A stretch of DNA of 35,000 bases from Planctomycetales bacterium (GCA_028285345.1 JANQPT010000060.1:1-35000); one strand, 5' to 3'; positions 7,344 to 18,267 are shown, counted from the first letter of the stretch. Numbers and translations: made by a program. The notes: a model not told the origin generated them from the letters alone.

Positions 7344-8873
7344 TCAGTTCCTCTGCGTCGCAGCTTCCATCAAGCGCTCTTCACTTGCTTCGTCGCGCGA
7401 GAACTCTCCCGTGAGCCGGCCTTCGCTGAGCACCAAGATGCGGTCGCACAATGTAAGCAGTTCGGGCAATTCACTCGACGTTACCAAGATACCCATCCCG
7501 CTGCGGCAAAGCTCGTCCGCCAAACGGTAGATCTCGGCCTTGGCGCCGACATCGATGCCGCGGGTCGGGTCGTCTAACAACAATACGTCCGGACGCGTGC
7601 GCAGCCAACGGGCGATGATGCACTTCTGCTGGTTGCCGCCACTCAGTTCGGTAATCGCCGCGGCCGGGCTTGAGGTCCGAATGCCCAACTGTGCGATCGA
7701 TTCCTCCGCCGCGGTGCGCTCGGCGGTTCGCGACAGCATTCCCGCGGTGACTGTTTCAGAGAGGCTTGAGAGCGTGATGTTCGACTGCACGGAAAGGTTT
7801 TCAAACAGACCGAGCCGTTTGCGGTCTTCGGTCACCAGCGCCAAACCGGCCGCCAATGCTTGCTGCGGATGTCGAAAGTAGACTTTGCGGCCCCGCAGAA
7901 AGACTGAGCCTTGTACCTCCTCGGTCGCGAGGCCGAACAGGACCTCCATCAATTCCGTGCGGCCCGCGCCGAGCAATCCGGCGATGCCTAAAACCTCTCC
8001 GGCCCGCAATGTGAAGTTGATATCCTCTAATTGCCAGCGGCGCGCCCCGGATGCGGAGCGCAGCCGCAGGTTTTCGACCCGCAGCACCTCATCGCCGGCT
8101 TGTCGCGTCTCCTGGAAGTCGACCGCTTTGATCTCGCGGCCGACCATCAAGTGCGTCACGGAGGTCACGTCGGTCTGCTGCGGGAGGACGGTCTTGATCA
8201 ACCGGCCGTCGCGGAGCACCGTGATCCGGTCCGCTAGGCGGAAGACCTCGTCCATCTTGTGCGAAATATAAATGATGGTGACACCATGCCGCTTGAGCTG
8301 CTCGATCACGCCGAACAGGCGATCCGCTTCGGCGTTTGTCAGCGCCGAGGTTGGTTCGTCCATGATCAGGATTTGATTCTGCAGGAGCAGCGCCTTGGCG
8401 ATTTCGACCAATTGCTGGTCGCCGACCCGCAGCCGGCCGACCGGAGTCTCCGGATCGAGTTCGCTGCCGAGGGCCCGCAGCAACTCGACCGTCTTGGAGC
8501 ACATCGTCCGCTCGTCGAGCCAACCGAGTCGGCTGCGTATTTCTCGTCCCAGAAAAATGTTGGCGGCGATGGAGAGTTCCTGCACTAGGTTGAGTTCCTG
8601 GTGAATGATGCTCACCCCGGCCGCTTCGGCGTCGCGGGTCGATGCAAACCGTGCCAGCCGGCCGGAGATTCTCAGCTCTCCCTCATAGCCTTGCTGGATG
8701 CCGGCCAGGATCTTCATCAACGTCGACTTGCCCGCCCCATTCTCCCCCACGATCGCGTGTGTCTCGCCGCGATGGATGGCGAGCGAAACGTCATCGAGCG
8801 CCACGACGCCGGGGAAGCGTTGGGTGACGTGCGAGATTTTGATGATGTTTTCTTCTGACGTGAGTCGTGTCAT
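7344..8873 (-). CDS. Sugar ABC transporter ATP-binding protein, RbsA/MglA/XylG type
   Basis: A 509-aa protein with two tandem ABC domains, the layout of carbohydrate importers of the ribose/galactose/xylose class. Domain 1 has Walker A GENGAGKS (about 43–50), the family's modified signature RVGDQQLVEIAKAL (about 149–162) and Walker B ILIMDEPTSAL. Domain 2 has a degenerate Walker A (LLGAGRTELME, no GKS/T), as is usual in this class, a canonical signature LSGGNQQKC, and a Walker-B-like LLLDDPTRGIDVG. Its start codon overlaps the stop of the upstream membrane-anchored protein (ATGA), and the 115-aa membrane protein follows after one base. No permease or periplasmic sugar-binding protein lies nearby, so its transport partners must be elsewhere. 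Alternatively it may serve the two small membrane proteins it is coupled to. The sugar cannot be named. Confidence 0.9.
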   Translation of the reverse strand: MTRLTSEENIIKISHVTQRFPGVVALDDVSLAIHRGETHAIVGENGAGKSTLMKILAGIQQGYEGELRISGRLARFASTRDAEAAGVSIIHQELNLVQELSIAANIFLGREIRSRLGWLDERTMCSKTVELLRALGSELDPETPVGRLRVGDQQLVEIAKALLLQNQILIMDEPTSALTNAEADRLFGVIEQLKRHGVTIIYISHKMDEVFRLADRITVLRDGRLIKTVLPQQTDVTSVTHLMVGREIKAVDFQETRQAGDEVLRVENLRLRSASGARRWQLEDINFTLRAGEVLGIAGLLGAGRTELMEVLFGLATEEVQGSVFLRGRKVYFRHPQQALAAGLALVTEDRKRLGLFENLSVQSNITLSSLSETVTAGMLSRTAERTAAEESIAQLGIRTSSPAAAITELSGGNQQKCIIARWLRTRPDVLLLDDPTRGIDVGAKAEIYRLADELCRSGMGILVTSSELPELLTLCDRILVLSEGRLTGEFSRDEASEERLMEAATQRN

Positions 8874-9424
8874 CTTAATATCAAAATGGTCTCGTCTTCC
8901 GGAAACAACTGCTTGATCGTGCGGATCAGCGGTCGGCGCAGGCGACTCGTTGAAAACCTTGATCTCTGCGAAAGTCCTCGGCCGACCATCCTCACTTCGA
9001 GCTGATTGGCACCAAAATTGATGCCGACTTCAGTCACATTTGACTTCCCGGAAAATCGAATCACGACACTCGGTTCTACGAATTCAAAGGATTCCATGCC
9101 CCATAAGTAGTTTTGGGGATTCGTGAGGTGCTCGACCAAAAACCGCGTCGTTTGTTCATCGATCTCAACAGGTCCCGCAAGAACCGTTTGGCCGCCGAAG
9201 ACTTTCGGGAGATCCTCCCGGTCGGAAGTTACACTTTCCACGCGAAACGCCTCAACCTTCACAGGCTTCATAACCGGCTTCAGTCCGTGCGTCCCAAGAT
9301 ACAAGTTCTCAATCCGTACTCGGGCGTCCGTCGATTCAACTGGCGGCGGTGGTCCTGGCACGAGGTGATACCATGCCACAAGAATGACTGTCAGGGTGAC
9401 ACAACCGTAGACGACGCTTTTCAT
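8870..9424 (-). CDS. Membrane-anchored protein of unknown function (184 aa)
   Basis: Begins MKSVVYGCVTLTVILVAWYH, a single N-terminal transmembrane anchor or uncleaved signal, followed by a Pro-rich linker (VPGPPPPVES) and a roughly 150-residue mixed alpha/beta domain outside the membrane. No known motif is recognised. The frame is open to an ATG at 9475, but the ATG at 9424 has a good GGGGAG ribosome site seven bases upstream and starts directly at the anchor, so I choose it. The last bases overlap the ABC ATPase start codon, pointing to coupled translation with the transporter ATPase and the 115-aa membrane protein. The tail is basic then acidic (RRPLIRTIKQLFPEDE). Function unknown; a role with the ABC protein is inference from the coupling alone. 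Confidence 0.75.
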   Translation of the reverse strand: MKSVVYGCVTLTVILVAWYHLVPGPPPPVESTDARVRIENLYLGTHGLKPVMKPVKVEAFRVESVTSDREDLPKVFGGQTVLAGPVEIDEQTTRFLVEHLTNPQNYLWGMESFEFVEPSVVIRFSGKSNVTEVGINFGANQLEVRMVGRGLSQRSRFSTSRLRRPLIRTIKQLFPEDETILILR

Positions 9425-9467
9425 GATCGTCTCCCCGATGTCGTTTCGATTTGCGGTCGCGGGTCCG

Positions 9468-10259
9468 CTACGCATTATACCCGCGTAACGACCCCGCTCC
9501 CGTACCGCCGCGGGTTTGTTGTACGACGTCGGTTAATGCCGATTCGAGCAGTACCGACGGCTCGCCCACGCAGAGGAAGGTGAAACCTTCGGCGGCTAAG
9601 GTGGGGCCGTCGCCGATCATCCACATGATCTTGCCAGCCCGCTGGGCGGCGGCCTGAATTTCGGCGCGGGCGTCGAGGTAGATCTGATTGTCCCACTGCG
9701 CACCGACGCCGAGGTCGTGTGACAGGTCGTAGGGTCCGATGGCGGCGCAGGTAGTGATTTCGTGGCCCACGATGGCGTCGAGGTGTTCCATGCCTTGGCG
9801 GCTCTCGATTTGCGGCAGGATGATGATGTCCTGTTCGACTTCGTGTTGCCAATCGGCGGCGGCCATGTCCTTGATCCAGCGGTTGCCCATGCCGCCGGGA
9901 CGGCGGCGGCCGCGCGGCGGGACGCGCGTAGCGTCGCGAACGACGTCCAATTGCTCTGCCGATTCGACGGTGGGGAGCAGCATGCCGCAGGCACCCAGGT
10001 CCATCGTCCGCGAGATCGTGCTGAAGTCGAGTTGCGGCGGACGGACTAAGACCGGAAATCCACACCGCCGGCCCAGCGCGCACATCTCAGCGACACGCTC
10101 GGGATTGTGACAACTGTGCTCCATGCAGACGATCAGGTAATCCATCTCTGCCCGAATCACGTGGTCCATCAGTCCGGGCCATAAGTGGTCGATGACCAAC
10201 ACGCCGGTTGTCAGTTCGCCGCTGTTGACTTTTTCTTTGAGTTGCTTCGCTGGTTGCAT
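9468..10259 (-). CDS. HpcH/HpaI-family aldolase
   Basis: A class II (metal-dependent) aldolase of the HpcH/HpaI family within the PEP/pyruvate TIM-barrel superfamily. Members cleave or form 2-keto acids by aldol chemistry with pyruvate; examples are HpaI and the 2-dehydro-3-deoxyglucarate aldolase GarL. Visible active-site elements are the pyruvate-binding arginine in VLVRPPQLD (about R73), the metal-ligand glutamate in LPQIES (about E152) and the metal-ligand aspartate in IGPYDLS (about D178). The acidic loop MEHSCHNPE early in the barrel also fits. At 263 aa the length is normal. No signal peptide, so cytoplasmic. It lies 43 bases upstream of the membrane-anchored/ABC trio on the same strand. 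The dehydratase and reductase families further upstream suggest a sugar-acid pathway. Exact substrate not assignable. Confidence 0.88.
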   Translation of the reverse strand: MQPAKQLKEKVNSGELTTGVLVIDHLWPGLMDHVIRAEMDYLIVCMEHSCHNPERVAEMCALGRRCGFPVLVRPPQLDFSTISRTMDLGACGMLLPTVESAEQLDVVRDATRVPPRGRRRPGGMGNRWIKDMAAADWQHEVEQDIIILPQIESRQGMEHLDAIVGHEITTCAAIGPYDLSHDLGVGAQWDNQIYLDARAEIQAAAQRAGKIMWMIGDGPTLAAEGFTFLCVGEPSVLLESALTDVVQQTRGGTGAGSLRGYNA

Positions 10260-10325
10260 GAATTGTTTCCGTCTCGTGTTAAGAATCGAATCGGCCGCTG
10301 TCGGGCTATGAGTTTTCTAAGTGAC

Positions 10326-10478
10326 GGGTGGCCCCGATTGAAAATCGGGGTGCCGCAGGCACAAGAGGCTGCAATTTCACCGCTCCCTGCGTTTGAAGGC
10401 CGCAGCTTGATTGACCGTTGAAATTGCGGCCTCCTGCAGGCTGCGCCTGCCCCGATTGCTCTGCAATCGCGGCCACCC
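10326..10478. repeat. Imperfect long inverted repeat, about 153 bases, MITE-like
   Basis: The outer ends are an exact inverted pair, gggtggcc (10326–10333) and ggccaccc (10471–10478). Inward, each arm continues with matching blocks: a cgattg…aatcgggg stretch, a gcaggc block, and ggctgcaattt on the left against aaattgcggcc on the right, with small gaps between. It would fold into one long interrupted hairpin. No open frame inside looks real. Confidence 0.6.
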
Positions 10479-10503
10479 ATTTTTGGTAAATACATTTTGT
10501 TGA

Positions 10504-10520
10504 GGTCCGCACAGCGGACG
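10504..10520. repeat. Short hairpin motif GGTCCGC-ACA-GCGGACg, copy 1
   Basis: A 7-base inverted repeat around ACA sits directly downstream of the minus-strand esterase gene and touches its stop codon (10521–10523). The last arm base is changed here (G for C). The same motif with perfect arms and the same following bases (cctacg against gctacg) occurs at 31585–31601. It may be a dispersed repeat that can act as a transcription end. Confidence 0.5.
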
Positions 10521-12851
10521 CTACGGCTGTGGCCAGTTGAGATGCTTGTGTAGGAACTCGAAGGTCCCCACGCCGTGGATCTTATGCGGGCCGTTGAAGT
10601 ATTCGATTTCCGTCTTATCGGGGATGCCGAGCTCCACGTACAGCCGACGGACCTTGGCATACTCGGCGGCGACCCACTCGTCGGGGGCGACGCCGTCGTT
10701 GTGTCCCCGTTCGACCATGAACGGACGCGGGGCAATCAATCCGGCCATGTCGGAGTGATTGAAAGTGTGTCCCAAATTGAACTCACCAACCTCATAGGCG
10801 CCCAGCGGCGGGAAACAATAATCGTAATGCACCGAGACCGTTTTCGTCACCCATTCATTAAAATCTCCTGAGTCAATCACACAGGCATATTGATTGAGGA
10901 CCGCCGGTACCCTCGTCGCGGTGTTGCCGCCGTAAGACAGCCCGTAAAATCCGATCCGCTGCGGATCGACGAACGGCAGGCCGCTGAGCCACTTCAGCAG
11001 TTGCCGATGCTGCACTGTGGTGATGCCGAACAGCGTCTTTTTGAGCGGATTTGCCTTCCGCTGCAGTTGACGAAATTCGTTGCCGCCTTTGTAGAAATTG
11101 TGCGGAGCGTAGGTCACGAAGCCCCGCTCGGCCAGTTTGGCCGCGAATCCGCTATAGATCTGGAAATCCCGCGATTCGGGATCTTCCTCGATCACCGATT
11201 GTGGCGCCCCCTCCAGACCATGTTGGCAAACGACGACCGGACGCTGTTCGTCGGCCCCGATGTCCTTGGGAACTAACAAATAGCCCCAGCAAATCACATC
11301 AGGGTAGACGTCGAGTACGACCTCATAACCGGTCCACGCCGGTTTGTCGAGAATTTTTCGAGTTCGGGCATTGGGCGGCAGCGTCGCCGGTGGAAAGTTG
11401 CCGATCAACTCGTCGAGCATTTCTCGCCGATAAGGCGCTGTGGACTGCCGCCAGGCTTCGAGCGATTTGGCCTGGGCCCGTTCCCAATACTTCGCGCGAA
11501 CATGGTGTGAATTGGTTAGTAGTTGCATCGTGTGGTCGATGAGTTGATTGAGTTGGCGTTTTTTCCGCTCGCGGGGATCGTAGTTGCGTCGGCTGTCGAC
11601 GGGAGCTTCCGCCGCAGGTTGCAACGGCTGTTTGACGCCCATTGCCTTTATGAACGCGGTGAGCGCGGTTTTGGTGCCGAATTGCACCGGCTCGGTCGTC
11701 GCGCCGGAGACGAGCGAGATATTGTGCTGAATCGGTCCCTTGTTGGGAAATCGGCTGCGCGCGCGGGCGACTTCCGCGTGTACCGCCGCCAACGTGGGAG
11801 TTTCCAACTTACCGGGTGCGGCCGATTCGTAACGTCCCTCACGCAACGGCGGGGGACCGGCGATTTCCGGCGCTCGGCTATATTCGACGATCAACGCTCG
11901 CGGCACGATCATCCCGGCGATTTCGGCATCGCCGAATTCGTGCAGCAATCCGAAGACATTGCGATAGATCGGCTCCTCCCACACCTTTTGGCGCGAGTTG
12001 AAGTAGCCGCTCACCAGCGCGGCATTGATCTTCGGCTCCAGAGCCGCGCTGTACAGTGCTAAGAGACCTCCTTCGCCGTAGCCGGCGACGCCCACATTCC
12101 CCGCGGCTCCACGCTGCCGCGACAGCCAGCCGACAACTGCCAGAATCTTGTTGACCTCATAGCCGATGATATGCCGCCCCATTTGGTAGGCGCTGCGATA
12201 GACCCATTCGCGATGTGTTTGATTGGTCATTCGCACATTCGGATTTCCCGAGAATTCGTCGCTGCGATCAATGAGGACGGGAACAACGACGCGAAAGCCC
12301 TGTTCGGCAAGGCGGCGGGCAAATTGGGAGTCCGGTTTTACGCCGGGAGCCAGTCCGACGAGCATTTCTGGCGTTTGATCCGCATCGGGAATCGCGACAA
12401 CAGAGCCGACCGGATTGGCGCGCGGTTCCAGCAGCAAGCCTTCGCCGTACACATTACCGAACGCCGGCCAGCGCACGGTGAACACCGCGAAATTGTCCGT
12501 GGCGGCGATCATTGCCGGCTGTTCGAGTGTTTCCACCATTTCCAACACGTTGACGCGCCGGCGGACATCGCTTGCGCCAATGTAATAGCGGAATCGCTCC
12601 CTGTTGGGCGTGATTGACGCTTCGTACGCATCGGGCGAGGAGAATACGGGGTTCCACTGTTTCTCGCGCAGCTTGATTGAGGCACTCAACTCGCGGTCCA
12701 GAAACGTATCAAACCCGCCCCGCATCCGCTCGGAGAGGTCGCCATCGAGACGCAGCGGCTTCGTGCCGGGCAGACCATCTGCCGCAGCGACGCCGGCAAC
12801 TTGACTGAAACAAAGGTGTACGCAGACGAGCAGCGGTGCGACGGATTTCAT
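10521..12851 (-). CDS. Exported double alpha/beta-hydrolase, esterase-like (776 aa)
   Basis: From the ATG at 12851 the protein starts with a cleavable signal peptide (MKSVAPLLVCVHLCFSQVAG, cut near VAAADG). It contains two hydrolase-like halves. The N-terminal half, around residues 130–330, has the strand/helix order of an alpha/beta hydrolase, but its nucleophile elbow reads AGYGEGG (about 256–262), with glycine where serine belongs, so it is probably inactive. The C-terminal half, around 500–776, has an oxyanion-side motif VVVCQHGLEG and an intact elbow FYGLSYGG (serine about 639). A C-terminal GPHKIHGVGTF offers the catalytic histidine. This half resembles the acetyl-xylan-esterase/dienelactone-hydrolase group. 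The frame is open to 12938, but those extra 29 residues hide the signal peptide. Likely role: cleaving ester groups on extracellular or periplasmic glycans. Substrate unproven. Confidence 0.82.
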   Translation of the reverse strand: MKSVAPLLVCVHLCFSQVAGVAAADGLPGTKPLRLDGDLSERMRGGFDTFLDRELSASIKLREKQWNPVFSSPDAYEASITPNRERFRYYIGASDVRRRVNVLEMVETLEQPAMIAATDNFAVFTVRWPAFGNVYGEGLLLEPRANPVGSVVAIPDADQTPEMLVGLAPGVKPDSQFARRLAEQGFRVVVPVLIDRSDEFSGNPNVRMTNQTHREWVYRSAYQMGRHIIGYEVNKILAVVGWLSRQRGAAGNVGVAGYGEGGLLALYSAALEPKINAALVSGYFNSRQKVWEEPIYRNVFGLLHEFGDAEIAGMIVPRALIVEYSRAPEIAGPPPLREGRYESAAPGKLETPTLAAVHAEVARARSRFPNKGPIQHNISLVSGATTEPVQFGTKTALTAFIKAMGVKQPLQPAAEAPVDSRRNYDPRERKKRQLNQLIDHTMQLLTNSHHVRAKYWERAQAKSLEAWRQSTAPYRREMLDELIGNFPPATLPPNARTRKILDKPAWTGYEVVLDVYPDVICWGYLLVPKDIGADEQRPVVVCQHGLEGAPQSVIEEDPESRDFQIYSGFAAKLAERGFVTYAPHNFYKGGNEFRQLQRKANPLKKTLFGITTVQHRQLLKWLSGLPFVDPQRIGFYGLSYGGNTATRVPAVLNQYACVIDSGDFNEWVTKTVSVHYDYCFPPLGAYEVGEFNLGHTFNHSDMAGLIAPRPFMVERGHNDGVAPDEWVAAEYAKVRRLYVELGIPDKTEIEYFNGPHKIHGVGTFEFLHKHLNWPQP

Positions 12852-13217
12852 GAATTTGTTGGCCCTAAATGGTACGACGCGACGTGCTGGGAAGCAGGAC
12901 CAACCATCATAGCGGATGGACGGCTCGTTTTTTACCACAGCGGGAGCAGAGATTACCGGGCAGATGGTTTCCGAAGTTTTGGCCGCACATAATGAGTGTC
13001 GCGCGGAATTACCCCAAAGGGGTTAGACATGATAGCCAAGGGTAAGCGGCGGAGCCGCGCCACCCTGGGTGAGGATTCGTCGCGTTCCGTTGAACCCTGA
13101 AAGGGTTCCTCAACACGAGAAACATTGCAGCTTCATCATGAATTCATGAATCGCACGGTTGAACAACCCCTTCAAGGTTGCTCCGTCTCGGGTATCCAGC
13201 CAACACAGGCCGCTCTC
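12852..13217. repeat. Spacer with three-hairpin repeat element (about 13011–13108), copy 2, reversed
   Basis: Reading on the minus strand, the order is gaaccctttcagggttc (13092–13108), a longer stem starting acccaggg and ending cccttggct (about 13040–13071), then aacccctttggggt (13011–13024). This matches copy 1 at 6759–6848 hairpin for hairpin. The spacer also has a perfect 14-base palindrome tcatgaattcatga (13136–13149) and a caacc/ggttg hairpin (13164–13180). No gene is seen. Confidence 0.6.
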
Positions 13218-14396
13218 CTATAGCTTTGCCCCGGCGACCAGTTCGTCAAACACCGCCATCAGGTCCGATTTCAGTTCGATGCCGATGCCCGGCACGTTAG
13301 GCAGTCTGATCATGCCGTTTTCGATATCGCACTCGTCGGCAAACCCGCCGAAGGGCTGAAAGACTTCAGGGTAGGACTCATTTCCTCCCAACCCCAATCC
13401 GGCCGCGATATGCAGGGCGAATTGGTGGCCGCCGTGCGGAATACAGCGGCGGCGACTCCAGCCGTTTGACTCGAGCATCTCCAGCGTCCGCAAATACTCC
13501 ACCAACCCGTAACTGAGCACCGGGTCGAACTGCAGAATATCGCGGTCAGCCTGCAGGCCGCCGTGCCGAATCAGATTGCGGGCATCGGGCATCGAGAACA
13601 GATTCTCGCCGGTGGCGAGCGGACCGTCGTAGGCAGCGGCGATCTCGGCATGTGCCGCATAATCGAGCGGATCGACCGGTTCTTCGTACCACTTTAAGCC
13701 CAACGATTGCAATGCGTCCGCATACTGCAGCGCCGTAGGGACGTCGAAGCGGGCGTTGGCGTCGACCGCAAGGCGTTGACCGTCACCGACCACTTTCAAT
13801 GCGGCTTCGATGCGGCGCAGGTCCTCGTCGAGATCCGCTCCGCCGATTTTCATCTTGCAGGCGTCGTAGCCCAAATCCAGGTAGCGGCGAAACTCGTCTT
13901 GCAATCCCTGCAACTGTTTGCCGGGATAGTAATAGCCGCCGGCGGCGTAGACATAGACCCTTTCATCGAGTTGCGATCCGTTGTACCGCCGGGCGAGCAG
14001 ACGCGAGAGCGGCTGCTCCTCGATCTTGGCGACCGCGTCCCAGAGCGCCATATCGACGGTGCCGACGGCAACGGAGCGTTCGCCGTGGCCGCCCGGCTTC
14101 TCGTTGGCCATCATCACTTGCTGAGCTTTGAACGGGCAGAGATTGCTCCCGTCGTCGGTCAGCAGGTTTTCAGGATTTGCCGCGAGCAGGCGGGGGATGA
14201 TCCGTTCACGCAGAATTCCGCCTTGGGCGTAGCGTCCATTGGAGTTGAAGCCGTAGCCGATGACCGGTTTTCCGGCGCGGACGACGTCAGTCACCACTGC
14301 CACGCATGAGGCGGTCATTTGCGAGAAATCGATGACCGCATTACGGATCGCAGAATCTAGCGGCGCGCTGCGTTCCAGCACATTGGTGATTCGCAT
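13218..14396 (-). CDS. tarD: D(-)-tartrate dehydratase-type enolase-superfamily enzyme
   Basis: A mandelate racemase/muconate lactonizing-type TIM-barrel enzyme. It closely follows the sequence I know for D(-)-tartrate dehydratase of Bradyrhizobium, which removes water from D-tartrate to give oxaloacetate. Shared signatures are IRNAVIDFSQMT near residue 18, GYGFNSNGRYAQGG (47–60), NEKPGGHGERSVAVGT (98–113) and VYAAGGYYYPGK. Catalytic positions are all in place: the KMK motif (K183 as base), Mg ligands in AVDAN (D212), WYEEP (E238) and ATGEN (E264), and the acid/base histidine in CIPHGGHQ (H321). At 392 aa the length is right and no signal peptide is seen. It lies 69 bases behind the beta-hydroxyacid dehydrogenase gene on the same strand. 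A related sugar diacid as substrate cannot be excluded. Confidence 0.88.
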   Translation of the reverse strand: MRITNVLERSAPLDSAIRNAVIDFSQMTASCVAVVTDVVRAGKPVIGYGFNSNGRYAQGGILRERIIPRLLAANPENLLTDDGSNLCPFKAQQVMMANEKPGGHGERSVAVGTVDMALWDAVAKIEEQPLSRLLARRYNGSQLDERVYVYAAGGYYYPGKQLQGLQDEFRRYLDLGYDACKMKIGGADLDEDLRRIEAALKVVGDGQRLAVDANARFDVPTALQYADALQSLGLKWYEEPVDPLDYAAHAEIAAAYDGPLATGENLFSMPDARNLIRHGGLQADRDILQFDPVLSYGLVEYLRTLEMLESNGWSRRRCIPHGGHQFALHIAAGLGLGGNESYPEVFQPFGGFADECDIENGMIRLPNVPGIGIELKSDLMAVFDELVAGAKL

Positions 14397-14465
14397 GGGT
14401 TCCGGCTCTCAAATCAGGGGGATTCGAAATGCCGGCTATCTTACAGAATCGCGACCGGAAGACAA

Positions 14466-15371
14466 TTAGGTGGGTTCACCCACCGCGTCGGCTTCAACCG
14501 GTTGCTTCGTCATAAGATCGTAGATTTTGATCACGGCGCTGTTGTCCGATTCGCCGTATCCATTGGTCTCGGCCGTCTTCAGCATCCGCTTATGCAGGCG
14601 ACTCAGCGGCAAGTAGGCTGAGTGTTTGTCGCCCGTTTCGAGAATCAGACGGACATCTTTGAGATGCTGTGACAACTTTGCCTGAGGCGCAAAGTCTTCG
14701 TTGAGCATCTTATCGCCTTTGGTGTCCATCACGGCGGAATAGGCCGGGCTCGCCTTGAGCACGCGGAGCACTTCGTCGAGGTTGAGCCCCAATGCTTCGG
14801 CGAACTTCAAGCCTTCCGCGAGCGCGGCACGATTCAAACCGAGAATCAAGTTGACCGCCAACTTGATCTGTGCGCCGCTGCCGGGAGGTCCCACATGGAA
14901 CGTCTGTTCAGCGAAACAGTCAAAAATATCGCGGCACGAATCAAATGGCTCGGGCTCGCCCCCGACGATGGCGATAGCTTTTCCTGCACGTGCCTGCTCG
15001 CTGGAACCGCCGATGGTCGCGTCCAGATAGCTAATCAACTGCTGTCGCAAGCTGTTGGACAGCTCCTCCATTTTCTCCGGCAATCCGGTCGTGGTGTCGA
15101 TGATGATCGTGGAACCTGAAGCGACCGGCAACATCTCGGCGATTACGTTTTCGGCGATGTCGGCATTGGGCAGGCAGAGCACGATTCGATTACACTGCGC
15201 GGCGACTTCCCGTGCCGAACGAACCGACTGTCCTCCCAGCTTTTGGAACTTCAGACGTGCTTTTCGGTCCAGGTCATATCCCAATAGGGAATAACCCGCT
15301 CCTAATAAGCGTTCCGCAAGTGCGGACCCCAAAAGCCCGATCCCGATGATCCCAAGTTTGCCGCCGTTCAT
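14466..15371 (-). CDS. Beta-hydroxyacid dehydrogenase (3-hydroxyisobutyrate / tartronate-semialdehyde reductase family)
   Basis: NAD(P)-dependent reductase of the HIBADH/GarR family, acting on small beta-hydroxyacids or semialdehydes. Seen: an N-terminal Rossmann motif LGIIGIGLLGSALAERLL directly after the start; the substrate-binding segment DATIGGSSEQARAGKAIAIVGG, where the usual DAPVSGG is changed; the catalytic lysine in GPPGSGAQIKLAVNLILG; and the family C-terminus GYGESDNSAVIKIYDL. About 301 aa from the ATG at 15371. The frame is open to 15449, but the Rossmann fold begins at MNGGKLGIIG, so the shorter start is chosen. It probably forms an operon with the tartrate-dehydratase-type gene 69 bases downstream. 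Tartronate semialdehyde is an attractive substrate given the nearby aldolase family, but this is inference. Confidence 0.87.
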   Translation of the reverse strand: MNGGKLGIIGIGLLGSALAERLLGAGYSLLGYDLDRKARLKFQKLGGQSVRSAREVAAQCNRIVLCLPNADIAENVIAEMLPVASGSTIIIDTTTGLPEKMEELSNSLRQQLISYLDATIGGSSEQARAGKAIAIVGGEPEPFDSCRDIFDCFAEQTFHVGPPGSGAQIKLAVNLILGLNRAALAEGLKFAEALGLNLDEVLRVLKASPAYSAVMDTKGDKMLNEDFAPQAKLSQHLKDVRLILETGDKHSAYLPLSRLHKRMLKTAETNGYGESDNSAVIKIYDLMTKQPVEADAVGEPT

Positions 15372-15718
15372 CTGACTGAAACGTGCCGTGAGAGAGTTGT
15401 TAAGTGGATTCTGCCGATGTGGGGACCAGATTACGCTGAACGACCACACGGCTTCTTGTTGAGCGCAGAACCTTGCTGAGTCAATGTGATCAACTCAGGC
15501 CCGCTTAACAGTACATTCATCTTATACAGTGGCCGAACCTCAGGAAAGAAGATTCTGGGCCGATCGCCGTAAGTTTGGTGTAAACCCTTCCTTACGAGGC
15601 CACCTGAGGGCCACCGAGAGTGGTCAGACCATCGGATGTTGGGGAGATGAGACTAAATCAGGCCGACTTTGATCCGAGTCAGCTGCGACATTTACGATTG
15701 TGGCAAATATCGCACGTC
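15372..15718. other. Spacer between dehydrogenase and gyrB genes, no gene seen
   Basis: This roughly 350-base gap holds the promoter side of the dehydrogenase gene and the 3' side of gyrB. The only structure I note is an 11-base palindrome tggtcagacca at 15621–15631 and a directly repeated ggccacc nearby. No clear promoter hexamers, terminator with a T-tract or coding frame is supported. Confidence 0.4.
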
Positions 15719-18232
<2,514 letters not shown>

Positions 18233-18267
18233 TCAGAGCCGCTCACGCCGATTCAGGTCGGCGGCCA

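Noticed and set aside
8870-9475. Upstream ATG at 9475 for the membrane-anchored protein
   Set aside because: It overlaps the aldolase end and has no ribosome site, while the ATG at 9424 has GGGGAG at good spacing and begins at the membrane anchor.
9475-10083. 202-codon minus-strand frame inside the aldolase gene
   Set aside because: Arg-rich shadow frame of a gene whose active-site motifs are clear in the other frame.
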